This document shows, one piece after another, positions 35,501-43,692 of a stretch of DNA of 64,000 nt. The stretch comes from Flavihumibacter cheonanensis (GTDB lineage: Bacteria > Bacteroidota > Bacteroidia > Chitinophagales > Chitinophagaceae): contig NZ_JAKRWF010000001.1 of NCBI RefSeq assembly GCF_022352215.1, forward strand, positions 62,001-126,000. Reading direction: 5' to 3'. Made by a program: the position numbers and the translations under genes. The notes below the pieces were generated by a model. It did no database searches. It worked only from the letters and a program-made list of their open reading frames with translations, and had not been told where the DNA came from. Positions within the stretch are counted from its first letter, which is position 1. Every line of letters begins with the position of its first letter.

Positions 35501-37655
35501 TTATTGGAGAACGGCATTGGTTCCAGGGGAGGGTGGTGAATATATTTGGAATGTTTCAAGTTTTCAATATCGTTCTAACGGACAGTTTGGGTTTAATCAG
35601 TCACATTTTTATCAACACAAGGAATCTGAAATAATGCAGATGACTTTGGCAGAAGGTAATAAATGGGATTTTGGAATCAGAAATAATTCTGTTCAGGTTC
35701 GACATGGTATTTATCCTACTTCCGGATTAGAAGACAATGACTTTAGCATTGTGATTAATGATGATGATTTTATTAAAAGTGCTTGTTTGGGTCGTTCTCT
35801 CATATTTATAGTTATTGACCCCAAAACAATGGTGCCTTGGAAAAACGTAGATGAGAATGGTCAGAATTTAAATCGGTTTGGGAGTGCGTCTGCTAATTGT
35901 CAGCCTTCGCGAAACTGGAATTTTGAATTCTCCTACATGACCGCTGCATCCAGGAAACTGATGATGGATATGATGGATTCAATTCCGGATGGTTATTATG
36001 TGATAGTACGGTCAATTGATTTTGCTAATAATGCTTCATACAGTTCTACCTGGAGAGCAGATACAGCACTGTATGGATCAAATAATTCTCTTTACCACAA
36101 ATTACTTAATGCAGGATTTACCAATATTGATGAAGTAAATGCTCCTAAATGCTGGGGATTGATCTATAAGAAAAATGATCCTTCTTTTGTACCTCAAACA
36201 AGGGTGTCTGCTGGCTTGTACGATCGTTTTTTTATTTCGACGAATGTAGCCTCACCAGACTCCATTGGGATGATTACTTCACCTAGATTCGGACCGGCAA
36301 AAAGCTGGAAAGAGTTACGATGGGAAGGTAAATATTTGGAGACAGGTATTCCGGATGAAGTAACAATTCAATTACGTGGTATTAGAGCAGATAATAGTCC
36401 GGTGGTACTTAAAGAGATCAAAGCTGATGAGCGAATAGTTGATATTTCCGATATAAATGCGGAAACCTATCCCTATGTACAGTTATACATGCAGAATAAG
36501 GACGCGATTAACTATACACCGTTCCAATTGAGTTACTGGAAATTAATTTATGATCCGGTTCCGGAAGGAGCTATAGTTCCTAAATTATATCTTTCCGCTA
36601 AAGACACAGCTGAAATTGGTGAACCTGTAAATTTTGGTATTGCATTTAAAAATATTACGAGTGTTGCATTTGATAGTTTAAAAGTTAAGGTAACGATAGC
36701 TGATGCAAATAATGTTACTACTGAACTTCCGGTTCAAATGCAAAAACCGCTCCCGGGACAGGATACATTGAGGTTCAATTATACCATTGATACAAAGAAC
36801 TATCCTGGGTTGAACACTTTGTATGTTGACTTTAACCCGGATTTTCATCAACCTGAACAGTATAGATTTAATAATTTTCTTTTCAGAAATTTATTTGTAA
36901 AAGGTGATAACACCAATCCATTACTGGATGTAACATTTGATGGAGTTCATATTTTAAATGGTGATATAGTATCTGCTAAGCCTAGGATTCAAATCAAATT
37001 GAAAGACGAATCAAAGTTCTTATTGTTAAAAGATACCTCCCTGATGAGAATTCAGGTTAAATTCCCTGATGGTACTATAAAAAATTATAGGTTTGACAAT
37101 GATACAGTTAGGTTTACTCCAGCTGTTGCAGGTACAGATAATACTGCCACTATTGATTTTACTCCTGCATTCTTGCAAACATTTGATCAGGAATCAGGCA
37201 TTGATAGTTATGAATTGACTGTTGTAGGCAAAGATGCCAGTGAAAATACTGCAGGCAGAGCCGGATATTCCATTGAATTCAAGGTGGTAAATAAGCCTAT
37301 GATATCAAACTTGTTAAACTATCCAAACCCATTCAGTACATCTACAGCATTTGTGTTTACACTTACCGGAAGTGAAATACCAACAAATTTCAAGATTCAG
37401 ATTCTGACCGTAACAGGAAAGGTAGTTCGTGAAATCACAGGTGATGAACTTGGACCTTTGCGTATAGGCCGAAATATAACGGAATACAAGTGGGATGGAA
37501 CAGATCAGTTCGGACAAAGATTGGCAAATGGAGTTTATTTGTATCGTGTCGTTTCAACTCTTAATGGAATTAAATTGGATAAGTTCAGGGCAGATGGCGA
37601 CAATACTGATAAATATTTTACCAGGGGATATGGGAAAATGTATTTAATACGATGA
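32523..37655 (+). CDS. porU2: PorU2-like C25 family peptidase (type IX secretion sortase homolog)
   Basis: A very large protein (1710 residues) with a signal peptide ending TSFAQ. The C25 (gingipain-like) peptidase domain is near residues 430-770, with probable catalytic His661 in YFGHSSAN and Cys691 in VNGCYAGDF. Beta-sandwich domains (CARDB-like and Ig-like) fill the middle. The C-terminus, from about residue 1600, has NYPNPFSTST and WDGTDQFGQRLANGVYLYRV, an FlgD-like / type IX sorting-type domain. Known PorU cleaves the sorting domain of cargo and attaches cargo to A-LPS; PorU2 proteins are longer and their cargo is less clear. It overlaps the next gene by 4 bases (ATGA). Confidence 0.88.
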   Translation: MYLNRKNSFNRLLIMLVVLLATGFTSFAQPFNNEWIDYNKTYYKFKVGADGLYRIPAVSLSTIGLNSTPAEHFRLYRNGVEVPIFTSVNSGVLPADGYIEFWGLANDGTTDRVLYREEQFQHRTKYNLHVDTAIYFLTVESSLPNKRFTSINNDVSSNTLPAEPFFIFKLARDYKERLNPGFAADLEQYVFSSSYDRGEFFSSNEIRQRITRTDNQTNLRPFVGGPDATLQFGAFGNTTKTRRVRVELNGNQLYENSMNFFSDLVATVPVPNALLATGTASVAFTNVQPPAPATGPDPYLDRMVISFYELTYAREFNFNNARTFAFELQPRTNGYFLEIRNFNSGGVAPVLYDLENQERYVANTQVAGVFRFALPGSVNIRRLVMVSQVAATGYPNIVNAFSSRTFTDFSNAALQGDYLIISNKVLLNGPDGSNPVEDYRQYRSSAIGGGFNAKIYDIEELTDQFAFGQEGHPLSIKNFIRFARANFSSPLQNVFLIGKGVTYNYYRASNNITMRPQLKELNLLPTFGFPGSDNLMSSASSSDPLIQTPIGRLSVIRPAEVADYLEKVKEYEQVQKTISGQIEDQIWKKNILHVTGATDALLGVQLCNFMNSYKTLIDDTLTGANATVLCKTAGGQQDQSGAQVIRNQFEKGISLLTYFGHSSANTLEFSIEDPNDYNNQGKYPVFSVNGCYAGDFFQYSAGRFQVYETLTEKFTLAKQRGGVAFIASTHFGVVNYLGVYLTSFYNQIGKTDYGRPLGVVIKDALIEMKQRYSPIDFLARAHAEQVNLHGDPALVMNFQEKPDYAVEESTVEISPSFISVSDQTFNVKIKYYNIGKAINDSVNVEVKRINPDGTEVVLYNQKRVAPKLLDSLEFQLPIVSTIHKGQGRIAVVIDGEDRVSEMVEDNNSTSKTFFIYEDEASPAFPYNYSIVTDPAQKFYASTANPFSSLKQYIMEIDTTTNFNSSLKKAVTISSEGGLLEFDPQMSFQDSVVYYWRTALVPGEGGEYIWNVSSFQYRSNGQFGFNQSHFYQHKESEIMQMTLAEGNKWDFGIRNNSVQVRHGIYPTSGLEDNDFSIVINDDDFIKSACLGRSLIFIVIDPKTMVPWKNVDENGQNLNRFGSASANCQPSRNWNFEFSYMTAASRKLMMDMMDSIPDGYYVIVRSIDFANNASYSSTWRADTALYGSNNSLYHKLLNAGFTNIDEVNAPKCWGLIYKKNDPSFVPQTRVSAGLYDRFFISTNVASPDSIGMITSPRFGPAKSWKELRWEGKYLETGIPDEVTIQLRGIRADNSPVVLKEIKADERIVDISDINAETYPYVQLYMQNKDAINYTPFQLSYWKLIYDPVPEGAIVPKLYLSAKDTAEIGEPVNFGIAFKNITSVAFDSLKVKVTIADANNVTTELPVQMQKPLPGQDTLRFNYTIDTKNYPGLNTLYVDFNPDFHQPEQYRFNNFLFRNLFVKGDNTNPLLDVTFDGVHILNGDIVSAKPRIQIKLKDESKFLLLKDTSLMRIQVKFPDGTIKNYRFDNDTVRFTPAVAGTDNTATIDFTPAFLQTFDQESGIDSYELTVVGKDASENTAGRAGYSIEFKVVNKPMISNLLNYPNPFSTSTAFVFTLTGSEIPTNFKIQILTVTGKVVREITGDELGPLRIGRNITEYKWDGTDQFGQRLANGVYLYRVVSTLNGIKLDKFRADGDNTDKYFTRGYGKMYLIR

Positions 37656-39163
37656 TTAATTTGTCAGCAAGATTAGGGTCTCGGTTAGTACAGGTTACCG
37701 TATTCGTCCTTTGTCTGTTTATAACGCTGCTCGTTTATGGTTCTTTGTTACACAAGGGACTTTCTTCTGATGATCATGAAGTAGTATTAAAGGTGTCTAA
37801 AGGCCTTTTTTTTAATCTGAACAGTTTTTTCAGGCCTGTATCAGATATTACACTTTATCTATGTTACCAGATAAGTGGAAATCAAGGCTGGTCCTACGTG
37901 TTTTTTAATATATTAATTCATGCTTTATGCGGATTAATGATCTATAAGAGTTGTCTGGTCTTGTTTTCTGAAATAGAAAAAAAAACAGTCATTGCGTTAT
38001 GCGCAACATTATTTTTTATTCTGTATCCGTTTCATCATGAATCATTACTATGGGCAGTTGGCCGTGGTTCAAGCCTAGCTACTTTATTTGCTGTTCTTGC
38101 TATTTATCTTTCTTTAATTCGAAACCCGGATGGTATCTGGGTTATTACTGTTAGTGTTTTATATTTTTTATCCTTAAGTACTTATGAGAACACAATCCTT
38201 GTGCCCCTGATTGTCCCTACACTACTTTTGGCAAATAAAAGAGCGAGTAAAAATTGGTGGAAATGGTCTTTGATTTTTTTGATAACAGCACTATTAAATT
38301 TATTGGTTCGATATTACTTTGTTGGACTGATTGTTGGTGATTATGGTAATCGGATTTTTGATTTTTCACCAATTGTGTTGGTGCTTAAAGTTTTCAAGGC
38401 ATCAGGAAGATTCATTTTACCACCTGGTTTGGCCGAAAGTTGGATGATAATTTTTAGTCTTATTGCTGGGATTGTTTTGTTATTTTTCTCCATAAGGCTT
38501 TTAAAGCATGATAAGTCGGGCCGCGGAGTGTTTTTCTCAATCCTGATTTCATTTGGGCTTTCCTTTGTTTTACCTTCATTATTTGGAATAAGTACCAGAA
38601 CACTGGAAGGCGACAGGTTATATTATTTCCCTTCTTTTTATTTCTCTATTTTGCTGGCATATAGTTTAGTTCAGTTGTGTTCCAGTGTTCAGTTGCGTTG
38701 GGCTACAAGTTTACTTCTTGGGTATTTTTTGTTTTGCCTTCATAACAGTAATAAAATCTGGAAGAAAGCTGATGAAATAAGTAAGGTTATATTGGATGAT
38801 ATGGTTGCATATAGGAGTAAGGCAGATAAGATGTATGTAGTCAATCTTCCTGAAGAATATTTTGGAGCGCATGTTTTTCGGAATGGTTTTCCTGAAGCTT
38901 TAATCCTACGGGGGGTAGATACTACGGGAATTGTATTGCTTTCCCTTCAGGGCCCATCTCAGCAACTAATATTAAATGAAGTTCTGAAGCCGGTAATCGA
39001 CAGTTCAGGTAGCCTTTTGATAGGTTTAAATACTGTGTTTTTGAACAGATCAACGGTTCTTTCATTTAATAGAGAAACCAAAATATTTGAAAAATTAGCA
39101 ATTGACTCAACCGCAACGATACTATACTGGAATAACAGAAATCTGGAACTTATGACTTACTGA
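37652..39163 (+). CDS. Multi-pass membrane protein, GT-C glycosyltransferase-like
   Basis: A 503-residue protein with about 10-11 predicted membrane helices and a soluble C-terminal part of roughly 120 residues. Between the first two helices it has GLSSDDHEVV, an acidic motif like those in the first loop of GT-C glycosyltransferases that use lipid-linked sugars. This suggests transfer of a sugar at the periplasmic face, but no family could be fixed. Its ATG overlaps the porU2 stop, so it is likely translated from the same message. The gene is visibly more AT-rich than the sugar or ribosomal genes around it. Confidence 0.6.
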   Translation: MINLSARLGSRLVQVTVFVLCLFITLLVYGSLLHKGLSSDDHEVVLKVSKGLFFNLNSFFRPVSDITLYLCYQISGNQGWSYVFFNILIHALCGLMIYKSCLVLFSEIEKKTVIALCATLFFILYPFHHESLLWAVGRGSSLATLFAVLAIYLSLIRNPDGIWVITVSVLYFLSLSTYENTILVPLIVPTLLLANKRASKNWWKWSLIFLITALLNLLVRYYFVGLIVGDYGNRIFDFSPIVLVLKVFKASGRFILPPGLAESWMIIFSLIAGIVLLFFSIRLLKHDKSGRGVFFSILISFGLSFVLPSLFGISTRTLEGDRLYYFPSFYFSILLAYSLVQLCSSVQLRWATSLLLGYFLFCLHNSNKIWKKADEISKVILDDMVAYRSKADKMYVVNLPEEYFGAHVFRNGFPEALILRGVDTTGIVLLSLQGPSQQLILNEVLKPVIDSSGSLLIGLNTVFLNRSTVLSFNRETKIFEKLAIDSTATILYWNNRNLELMTY

Positions 39164-39300
39164 CTAATTATTTTTATTCAGAATTCACGCAGTAATTAAT
39201 ATAATCACTGAATTGAATAGTTTTAAAAGCTGTTGAAGTTGTACTTTGAAGTTTAAATATTCCAGTTTTTTTTAAATACTGAATAATAAATAGTTAATTG

Positions 39301-41175
39301 ATGGGGGTTATATCTAAAAGTATTCGATTTCATCTGGTTTACTATATATTCTTATTGTGGAATAAAGCATTTTTTTTCTTCACAAACTTAAATTCTTTTT
39401 CGTTAGATAAGTCCACTGATATATGGTCTGTTCTTTTGGGTAGTTTTCACTATGATTTTATTTTAATTTCTCTTTTTTGGGTCATTCATTGGATTGTAGT
39501 TTTGGTGAATAGCGCATTTCCTAATGTCTTAATCTATCAACGTGTTGGCTATTTATTCCTTGTTTTTTTATTATTTCTATATTCAATTTTTAATTTTTTA
39601 GGAGCATTTTTTTATAAGTTTAATTTTGAATTGCCTTCCAACAGGACACTTGAAATTATGTGGGAGCATAGAAATTTTTTAGGTGGCTTTATTCGATTAT
39701 ATTTCTGGTATGTTATTGTTTTTATTTTAAGTTTTATAATTATTGTGTACTGGATATTTAATATGCTTCAAATAAAAGACAAATGGACCTATTCATTCAC
39801 AATAAATAATCATAAAAAGCTGGCTCTTTGTTTTTTTGTGACAACAGGTATTCTTTTTTATTCTATAAGAGAATTCGATCAGGCAGGATGGTTAACACCT
39901 AATAGTTCTTTCAGATTTGTAAAAGCCAAATACAGGAGTTTAATTGTAAATCCATTATTCAGTTTTGCATATTCATATTTAAAAGATACTGAAACAGAAG
40001 ATCTGTTTATAAATCTGCTTGAGTCAGATATATCTTTTGATTTATCAAAAAATGATGAAAAAAGTTCAGTTTTTGGTCAATATAAAGGGAAAAATATTTT
40101 TTTGATTATAATTGAAAGTGCTTCGGAGGAGAACTTCAATCAAAGCTCTCCAAGCAAATTTGAAATGCCTTTTTTTGATTCATTAAAAAAACATAGTCTC
40201 TATTTTTCAAACGCCTATGCTAATGGCTATTTATCTAGTGATGGTATTCGGGCAATATATTTAGGTCTAGGTAATTTAATATTAGATAACAGAGTTAAGC
40301 ATCCCTATGTACTAGACAGAGATTTTTTGGGTAATATTTTACAAAAGCAAAATTATTCTACAAGTCTCTTTTATGGTAGTACAGTGAAAGCTGCTGATTA
40401 TTGGAAAACTGTTGGTTATTCAGGGATTTCTGAATATTTTAATCCTAAGGCGATGAATATAGTTAATCCTCAGGTTTTGGAAAAAGATGGAGTTTATGAC
40501 CATGCTTTTTTTATGACAGCTGCCAAAAAAATGGCAGAATTGAGAGAGCCATTTATTTCAGGGATTGCTAATCTTTCAACTCATAATCCTTACAATAGAT
40601 TTCCAAATTATTCGGCTTACAGGAATATGTCTGTAAGTTTTTTGCAAGCTCCATCTATGCTATATTTTGATGATGTGCTTAGAAAATTCTTTCAAACTAT
40701 TCAAAATTATTCATGGTTTAATAACACTATATTCCTATTTGTTGGTGATCATAATTCCAGAGCTGATGACCTTGTTTTTAGATCCGATTGGGGATTACTT
40801 AAAATCCCAATGATGATTTATGATCCACAAGAGTCTATTACAGGGATACGTGATTATACCGTTCAGCAGACTGATATTCCTTCCACTTTACTATCTATGG
40901 TAGGTATTGATGATGATAACTTATTCAGTAATAGGTGCATGCTTGATTCAACAGAGAAAAACAGGACTTTTATAACTAGAAAAGGTGAATTTTTGTTGTT
41001 TGGAAATGATTCTTTGATATTAAAGTTTGATTTGATAAAGAAAGGTCCAATTGGATGTTGGAACTACAAAATTGATCCTCATTTAAAGAATCAACTTGCC
41101 ATTGATTCTTTCTTGTTGAAAAGTTTTTTTCAGCAATTAGGTTATTTAAAAAAGCAGTATCGTACTTTATATTAG
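39301..41175 (+). CDS. LTA synthase/sulfatase-family membrane phosphotransferase-like protein
   Basis: A 624-residue protein with about five N-terminal membrane helices (to residue ~190) and a C-terminal alkaline-phosphatase-fold domain. Visible metal/active-site elements are Glu272 in IIIESAS, the nucleophile loop ANGYLSSDGIRAI with Ser312 at the usual Thr/Ser position, THNPYNRF, and GDHNSRAD (Asp483, His484). Related enzymes transfer phosphoglycerol, phosphoethanolamine or similar groups from lipids to surface polymers. I start at ATG 39301, one codon after a TTG. It is strongly AT-rich, follows the GT-C-like gene after a 137-base AT-rich gap, and overlaps the convergent ribE by 4 bases. 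Confidence 0.8.
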   Translation: MGVISKSIRFHLVYYIFLLWNKAFFFFTNLNSFSLDKSTDIWSVLLGSFHYDFILISLFWVIHWIVVLVNSAFPNVLIYQRVGYLFLVFLLFLYSIFNFLGAFFYKFNFELPSNRTLEIMWEHRNFLGGFIRLYFWYVIVFILSFIIIVYWIFNMLQIKDKWTYSFTINNHKKLALCFFVTTGILFYSIREFDQAGWLTPNSSFRFVKAKYRSLIVNPLFSFAYSYLKDTETEDLFINLLESDISFDLSKNDEKSSVFGQYKGKNIFLIIIESASEENFNQSSPSKFEMPFFDSLKKHSLYFSNAYANGYLSSDGIRAIYLGLGNLILDNRVKHPYVLDRDFLGNILQKQNYSTSLFYGSTVKAADYWKTVGYSGISEYFNPKAMNIVNPQVLEKDGVYDHAFFMTAAKKMAELREPFISGIANLSTHNPYNRFPNYSAYRNMSVSFLQAPSMLYFDDVLRKFFQTIQNYSWFNNTIFLFVGDHNSRADDLVFRSDWGLLKIPMMIYDPQESITGIRDYTVQQTDIPSTLLSMVGIDDDNLFSNRCMLDSTEKNRTFITRKGEFLLFGNDSLILKFDLIKKGPIGCWNYKIDPHLKNQLAIDSFLLKSFFQQLGYLKKQYRTLY

Positions 41176-41762
41176 TGTCCCAGGTTGTGCCTCCTTATTA
41201 TATATTTCCCTACAATATCAAATTCAATATTTACCTGGTCACCCGGGTGAACTGTATGGATATTCGTGTATTCAAAAGTATAAGGTATAATTGCTACTGT
41301 AAACTCATCTTCGGTAACGTTAAAGATTGTCAGACTGGTACCATTTAAAGAAATGGATCCTTTTTCAATTATCAGAGCTGCGAACGCTACCGGTATTTTA
41401 AAGCGATATTCCCAACTGCCTGATTTGTCTATTCTTGAAATACAGGTGGCTGTACAGTCAACATGCCCCTGTACTATATGACCATCCAGGCGACCATTGA
41501 TGGGCATGCATCTTTCCAGGTTGACCAGTTCACCGGTTTCCCATTGACCCAGGTTGGTTTTGTCCAGTGTTTCAGCAATAGCTGTTACCCTGTGTTTGCC
41601 ATCTTCCAGGGCATCTACTGTAAGACAGACACCATTATGAGAAACACTTTGATCAAGCGTTAATTCATGGGAAATGACAGATTCAACCCAAAAAATTCGG
41701 TTTGTGCCTTCCTTCTGAATATTGATAATCTTCCCTGTAGTCTCTATTATACCGGTAAACAT
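41172..41762 (-). CDS. ribE: Riboflavin synthase alpha subunit
   Basis: A 196-residue riboflavin synthase converting two lumazine molecules to riboflavin. It begins with the invariant MFTGIIETTG. Two homologous lumazine-binding repeats are visible: SVSHNGVCLTV near residue 40 and KGSISLNGTSLTI near residue 135, each with its Asn-Gly motif, and VQGHVD near 98. No FMN riboswitch is seen in the 105-base gap upstream, which is shared with the rpsU promoter. It is a single gene. Confidence 0.95.
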   Translation of the reverse strand: MFTGIIETTGKIINIQKEGTNRIFWVESVISHELTLDQSVSHNGVCLTVDALEDGKHRVTAIAETLDKTNLGQWETGELVNLERCMPINGRLDGHIVQGHVDCTATCISRIDKSGSWEYRFKIPVAFAALIIEKGSISLNGTSLTIFNVTEDEFTVAIIPYTFEYTNIHTVHPGDQVNIEFDIVGKYIIRRHNLGH

Positions 41763-41803
41763 AACTGCAAATTAGGGGCAAAACAGGTTTTTGGGAAAAA
41801 GGA

Positions 41804-41834
41804 TTTGGTATTTGTTACTGTTTCCCTATCTTTG
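41804..41834 (+). promoter_or_regulatory. Promoter of rpsU
   Basis: TTTG (41804-41807) and TATCTTTG (41827-41834) are spaced by exactly 19 bases, a full Bacteroidota promoter match. Transcription should start near 41841, giving a leader of about 27 bases. Confidence 0.8.
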
Positions 41835-41851
41835 CCCTCCAAAAATTTACC

Positions 41852-41860
41852 AAAGGAGGT
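41852..41860 (+). promoter_or_regulatory. Strong Shine-Dalgarno of rpsU
   Basis: AAAGGAGGT lies 7 bases before the rpsU ATG, a full complement to the conserved 16S anti-Shine-Dalgarno. Most genes in this window have none. In Bacteroidota the anti-SD is shielded by bS21, bS18 and bS6, and rpsU is a known exception, consistent with autoregulation by S21. Confidence 0.85.
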
Positions 41861-41867
41861 ATATTCT

Positions 41868-42065
41868 ATGCTGATTATCGATTCTAAAGACTGCGAAAAC
41901 ATCGACAAAGCCCTCAAAAAGTACAAGAAAAAGTTTGAGAAAGCGAAGATTCTGGTGCAATTGAGAGACCGTCAGTCTTTTACCAAGCCGTCTGTAAGAC
42001 GCCGTGCAGAAGTGCTCAAGGCTGTTTACAAGCAGCAGGTAGCCAGCGGAAAGTTCGAAGTATAA
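41868..42065 (+). CDS. rpsU: 30S ribosomal protein S21
   Basis: A 65-residue bS21 protein: MLIIDSKDCENIDKALKKYK at the start, then basic helical sequence and FTKPSVRRRAEVLKA. It binds near the 3' end of 16S rRNA on the 30S platform; in Bacteroidota it helps hide the anti-Shine-Dalgarno. ATG 41868 is fixed by the strong ribosome-binding site AAAGGAGGT upstream. The open frame extending upstream is not coding. A long hairpin terminator follows 28 bases after the stop. Confidence 0.95.
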   Translation: MLIIDSKDCENIDKALKKYKKKFEKAKILVQLRDRQSFTKPSVRRRAEVLKAVYKQQVASGKFEV

Positions 42066-42092
42066 TCGATCTTACTGTTCAATATAGTGTGA

Positions 42093-42133
42093 AGAGATCG
42101 CAGCAATCTTGTAGATTTGCTGCGATCTCTTTT
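42093..42133 (+). terminator. Terminator of rpsU, abutting the xerC start
   Basis: A long stem, AGAGATCGCAGCAATCT (42093-42109) with AGATTTGCTGCGATCTCT (42113-42130), one bulged base and a 3-base loop, then a short T run. It ends 2 bases before the xerC ATG. TAGATTTG (42112-42119), an exact TAnnTTTG match, sits at its apex and could be the xerC -7 box. Confidence 0.8.
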
Positions 42134-42135
42134 GT

Positions 42136-43047
42136 ATGTCTGCCAATTCAGAAACAAGCCTCCCGGATTTTTTATCCTATCTGCAGCTGGAGAAACGCTA
42201 TTCAGCGCTTACCATCCGGGCCTACCAGGACGATCTGATAGCTTTTCGTGATTACATAGTTGTAGAATTCGATGTACAGGAGCTTACGGAAGCAAGCGCT
42301 ATGATGATTCGTTCCTGGCTATCTTCATTAAAGGAAGGGAAGGAGCCATTGGCTGCTTCAAGTATTGCCCGAAAACTTTCCTCCCTCCGATCCTTTTATA
42401 AATATCACTTGCGGAAAGGTCGTATTCCAGTGTCTCCGGCTGCTCAGCTGGCTGCACCAAAAGGAGGTAAACGCCTTCCTGTTTACCTGGAAGAAAAGCA
42501 GGCTGCTCAATTTCTGGATAAGGTTGGAGAAGGGGATGGCTGGACCGGATTTAATACCCAATTGGTACTGGCGCTGTTTTACCAAACCGGCATGCGCCTT
42601 AGCGAACTCGTATCATTAAGGCAGAACCAGGTGGACCATTTTCAAAAAAGTTTGCGGGTATGGGGAAAGGGAGGTAAAGAACGAATTATTCCTGTTCAAC
42701 AGCCCCTGCTTGATATGATTCGCACCTATGAGGATATGAAGAAAAAGGAGTGGGGAGGCTATAATCCAGATACACCACTGCTTGTAACAGAAAAAGGGAA
42801 ACCTGTCTATGCAAAATATTTATACCGCCTTGTAAAAAATCACCTGGAAGGATTGACAACCCTGCAGAAAAAAAGTCCGCATATTCTCCGTCATAGTTTT
42901 GCTACTCATTTACTAAACCAGGGAGCTGAATTGAATGCAGTGAAAGAGTTACTCGGACACGCGAGTCTGGCAGCTACCCAGATATACACCCACAACACAA
43001 TCGGCAAACTCAAAGAGGTTCATAAAAAGGCCCATCCCAAAGGCTAA
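42136..43047 (+). CDS. xerC: Tyrosine recombinase XerC-like
   Basis: A 303-residue site-specific recombinase that, with XerD, resolves chromosome dimers at dif. The N-terminal SAM-like DNA-binding domain covers residues 1-95. The catalytic set is visible: Arg154 in TGMRLSEL, Lys178 in GKGGKER, His249 and Arg252 in HILRHSF, His275 in LGHAS and the nucleophile Tyr284 in QIYTH. It could alternatively be XerD, as the two are hard to separate by eye. There are no integron or transposon features nearby, and it is in a housekeeping setting between rpsU and hpf. Confidence 0.9.
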   Translation: MSANSETSLPDFLSYLQLEKRYSALTIRAYQDDLIAFRDYIVVEFDVQELTEASAMMIRSWLSSLKEGKEPLAASSIARKLSSLRSFYKYHLRKGRIPVSPAAQLAAPKGGKRLPVYLEEKQAAQFLDKVGEGDGWTGFNTQLVLALFYQTGMRLSELVSLRQNQVDHFQKSLRVWGKGGKERIIPVQQPLLDMIRTYEDMKKKEWGGYNPDTPLLVTEKGKPVYAKYLYRLVKNHLEGLTTLQKKSPHILRHSFATHLLNQGAELNAVKELLGHASLAATQIYTHNTIGKLKEVHKKAHPKG

Positions 43048-43222
43048 GATATTGCTCTAATTTGTTGTATGTGAATGGTTTGCGAAAAATAAAAATAGTT
43101 ACTGGCATTCTTGGAAAATGAGGCTGTTTATGTTATCTTCATAGCAACAGACGGTCTAAAACCTATGAATTATTCATAAACCGGAAGTTCTTTATTTATT
43201 GTTCACTTTAAACGTGATTGTT

Positions 43223-43525
43223 ATGAACGTTAACATTCAGACTGTACACTTTGATGCAGACATTAAGTTAGTGGAGTATGTAACCAGCAAACTGGAAAAG
43301 CTATCCACTTTTCACGACCGGATCATCAAAGTGGATGTCTTTTTGAAATTAGACAATGTTGTGCATCAGATTAAAGACAAAGTAGCAGAAATCAGAGTTC
43401 ACGTCCCTAAACACGACTTCTTTGTAAAAGCCAGTAGTAAATCATTTGAAGAGTCCTTTGACAGTGCACTGGACTCCCTGGTTAACCAAATAAAAAGAAA
43501 AAAAGAAAAACAATTTGCCAGCTAA
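43223..43525 (+). CDS. hpf: Ribosome hibernation-promoting factor (HPF/YfiA family)
   Basis: A 100-residue short-form HPF/RaiA-type protein, MNVNIQTVHFDAD at the start, with the beta-alpha-beta-beta-beta-alpha pattern and a basic C-terminal helix ending KRKKEKQF. It binds the 30S decoding site and silences ribosomes in slow growth. I choose ATG 43223 over one 24 bases upstream since MNVNIQ is the usual beginning. It lies 175 bases after xerC in a mostly AT-rich gap with no clear promoter. A terminator follows. Confidence 0.9.
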   Translation: MNVNIQTVHFDADIKLVEYVTSKLEKLSTFHDRIIKVDVFLKLDNVVHQIKDKVAEIRVHVPKHDFFVKASSKSFEESFDSALDSLVNQIKRKKEKQFAS

Positions 43526-43533
43526 AAAATACT

Positions 43534-43560
43534 CAAGACCTCTTCGGAGGTCTTTTTTTT
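43534..43560 (+). terminator. Terminator of hpf
   Basis: AAGACCTC and GAGGTCTT form a perfect 8-bp stem around a TTCG loop closed by C-G, the very stable UUCG tetraloop, followed by at least eight T. It starts 9 bases after the hpf stop. Confidence 0.92.
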
Positions 43561-43620
43561 TCCTGTAATTCAATGCTGGTGCGCCTTGCGGGAAATTTTA
43601 AAAAAAATGAAGCCAAAATT

Positions 43621-43649
43621 TTTGTATTTCTTAAATTCTTTTACCTTTG
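43621..43649 (+). promoter_or_regulatory. Promoter of the tRNA-tuf operon
   Basis: TTTG (43621-43624) and TACCTTTG (43642-43649) lie 17 bases apart, with the first tRNA beginning 43 bases downstream. The -7 box is exact; the spacing is slightly short. Confidence 0.7.
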
Positions 43650-43692
43650 CCATCCCGTAAACAAAATGGGAAGTTCTTTTAAACATTCAATC

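Noticed and set aside
41667-41867. Long N-terminal extension of S21
   Set aside because: It covers the ribE start, the rpsU promoter and its Shine-Dalgarno; bS21 is normally about 65 residues.
41763-41867. FMN riboswitch before ribE
   Set aside because: The gap is short, holds the rpsU promoter on the other strand, and shows no RFN motif.
42136-43047. Tyrosine recombinase as a sign of an integrative element
   Set aside because: It has the length and motifs of XerC/XerD and lies among housekeeping genes; no attachment-site repeats or phage genes are near, although tRNA genes lie within 1 kb.
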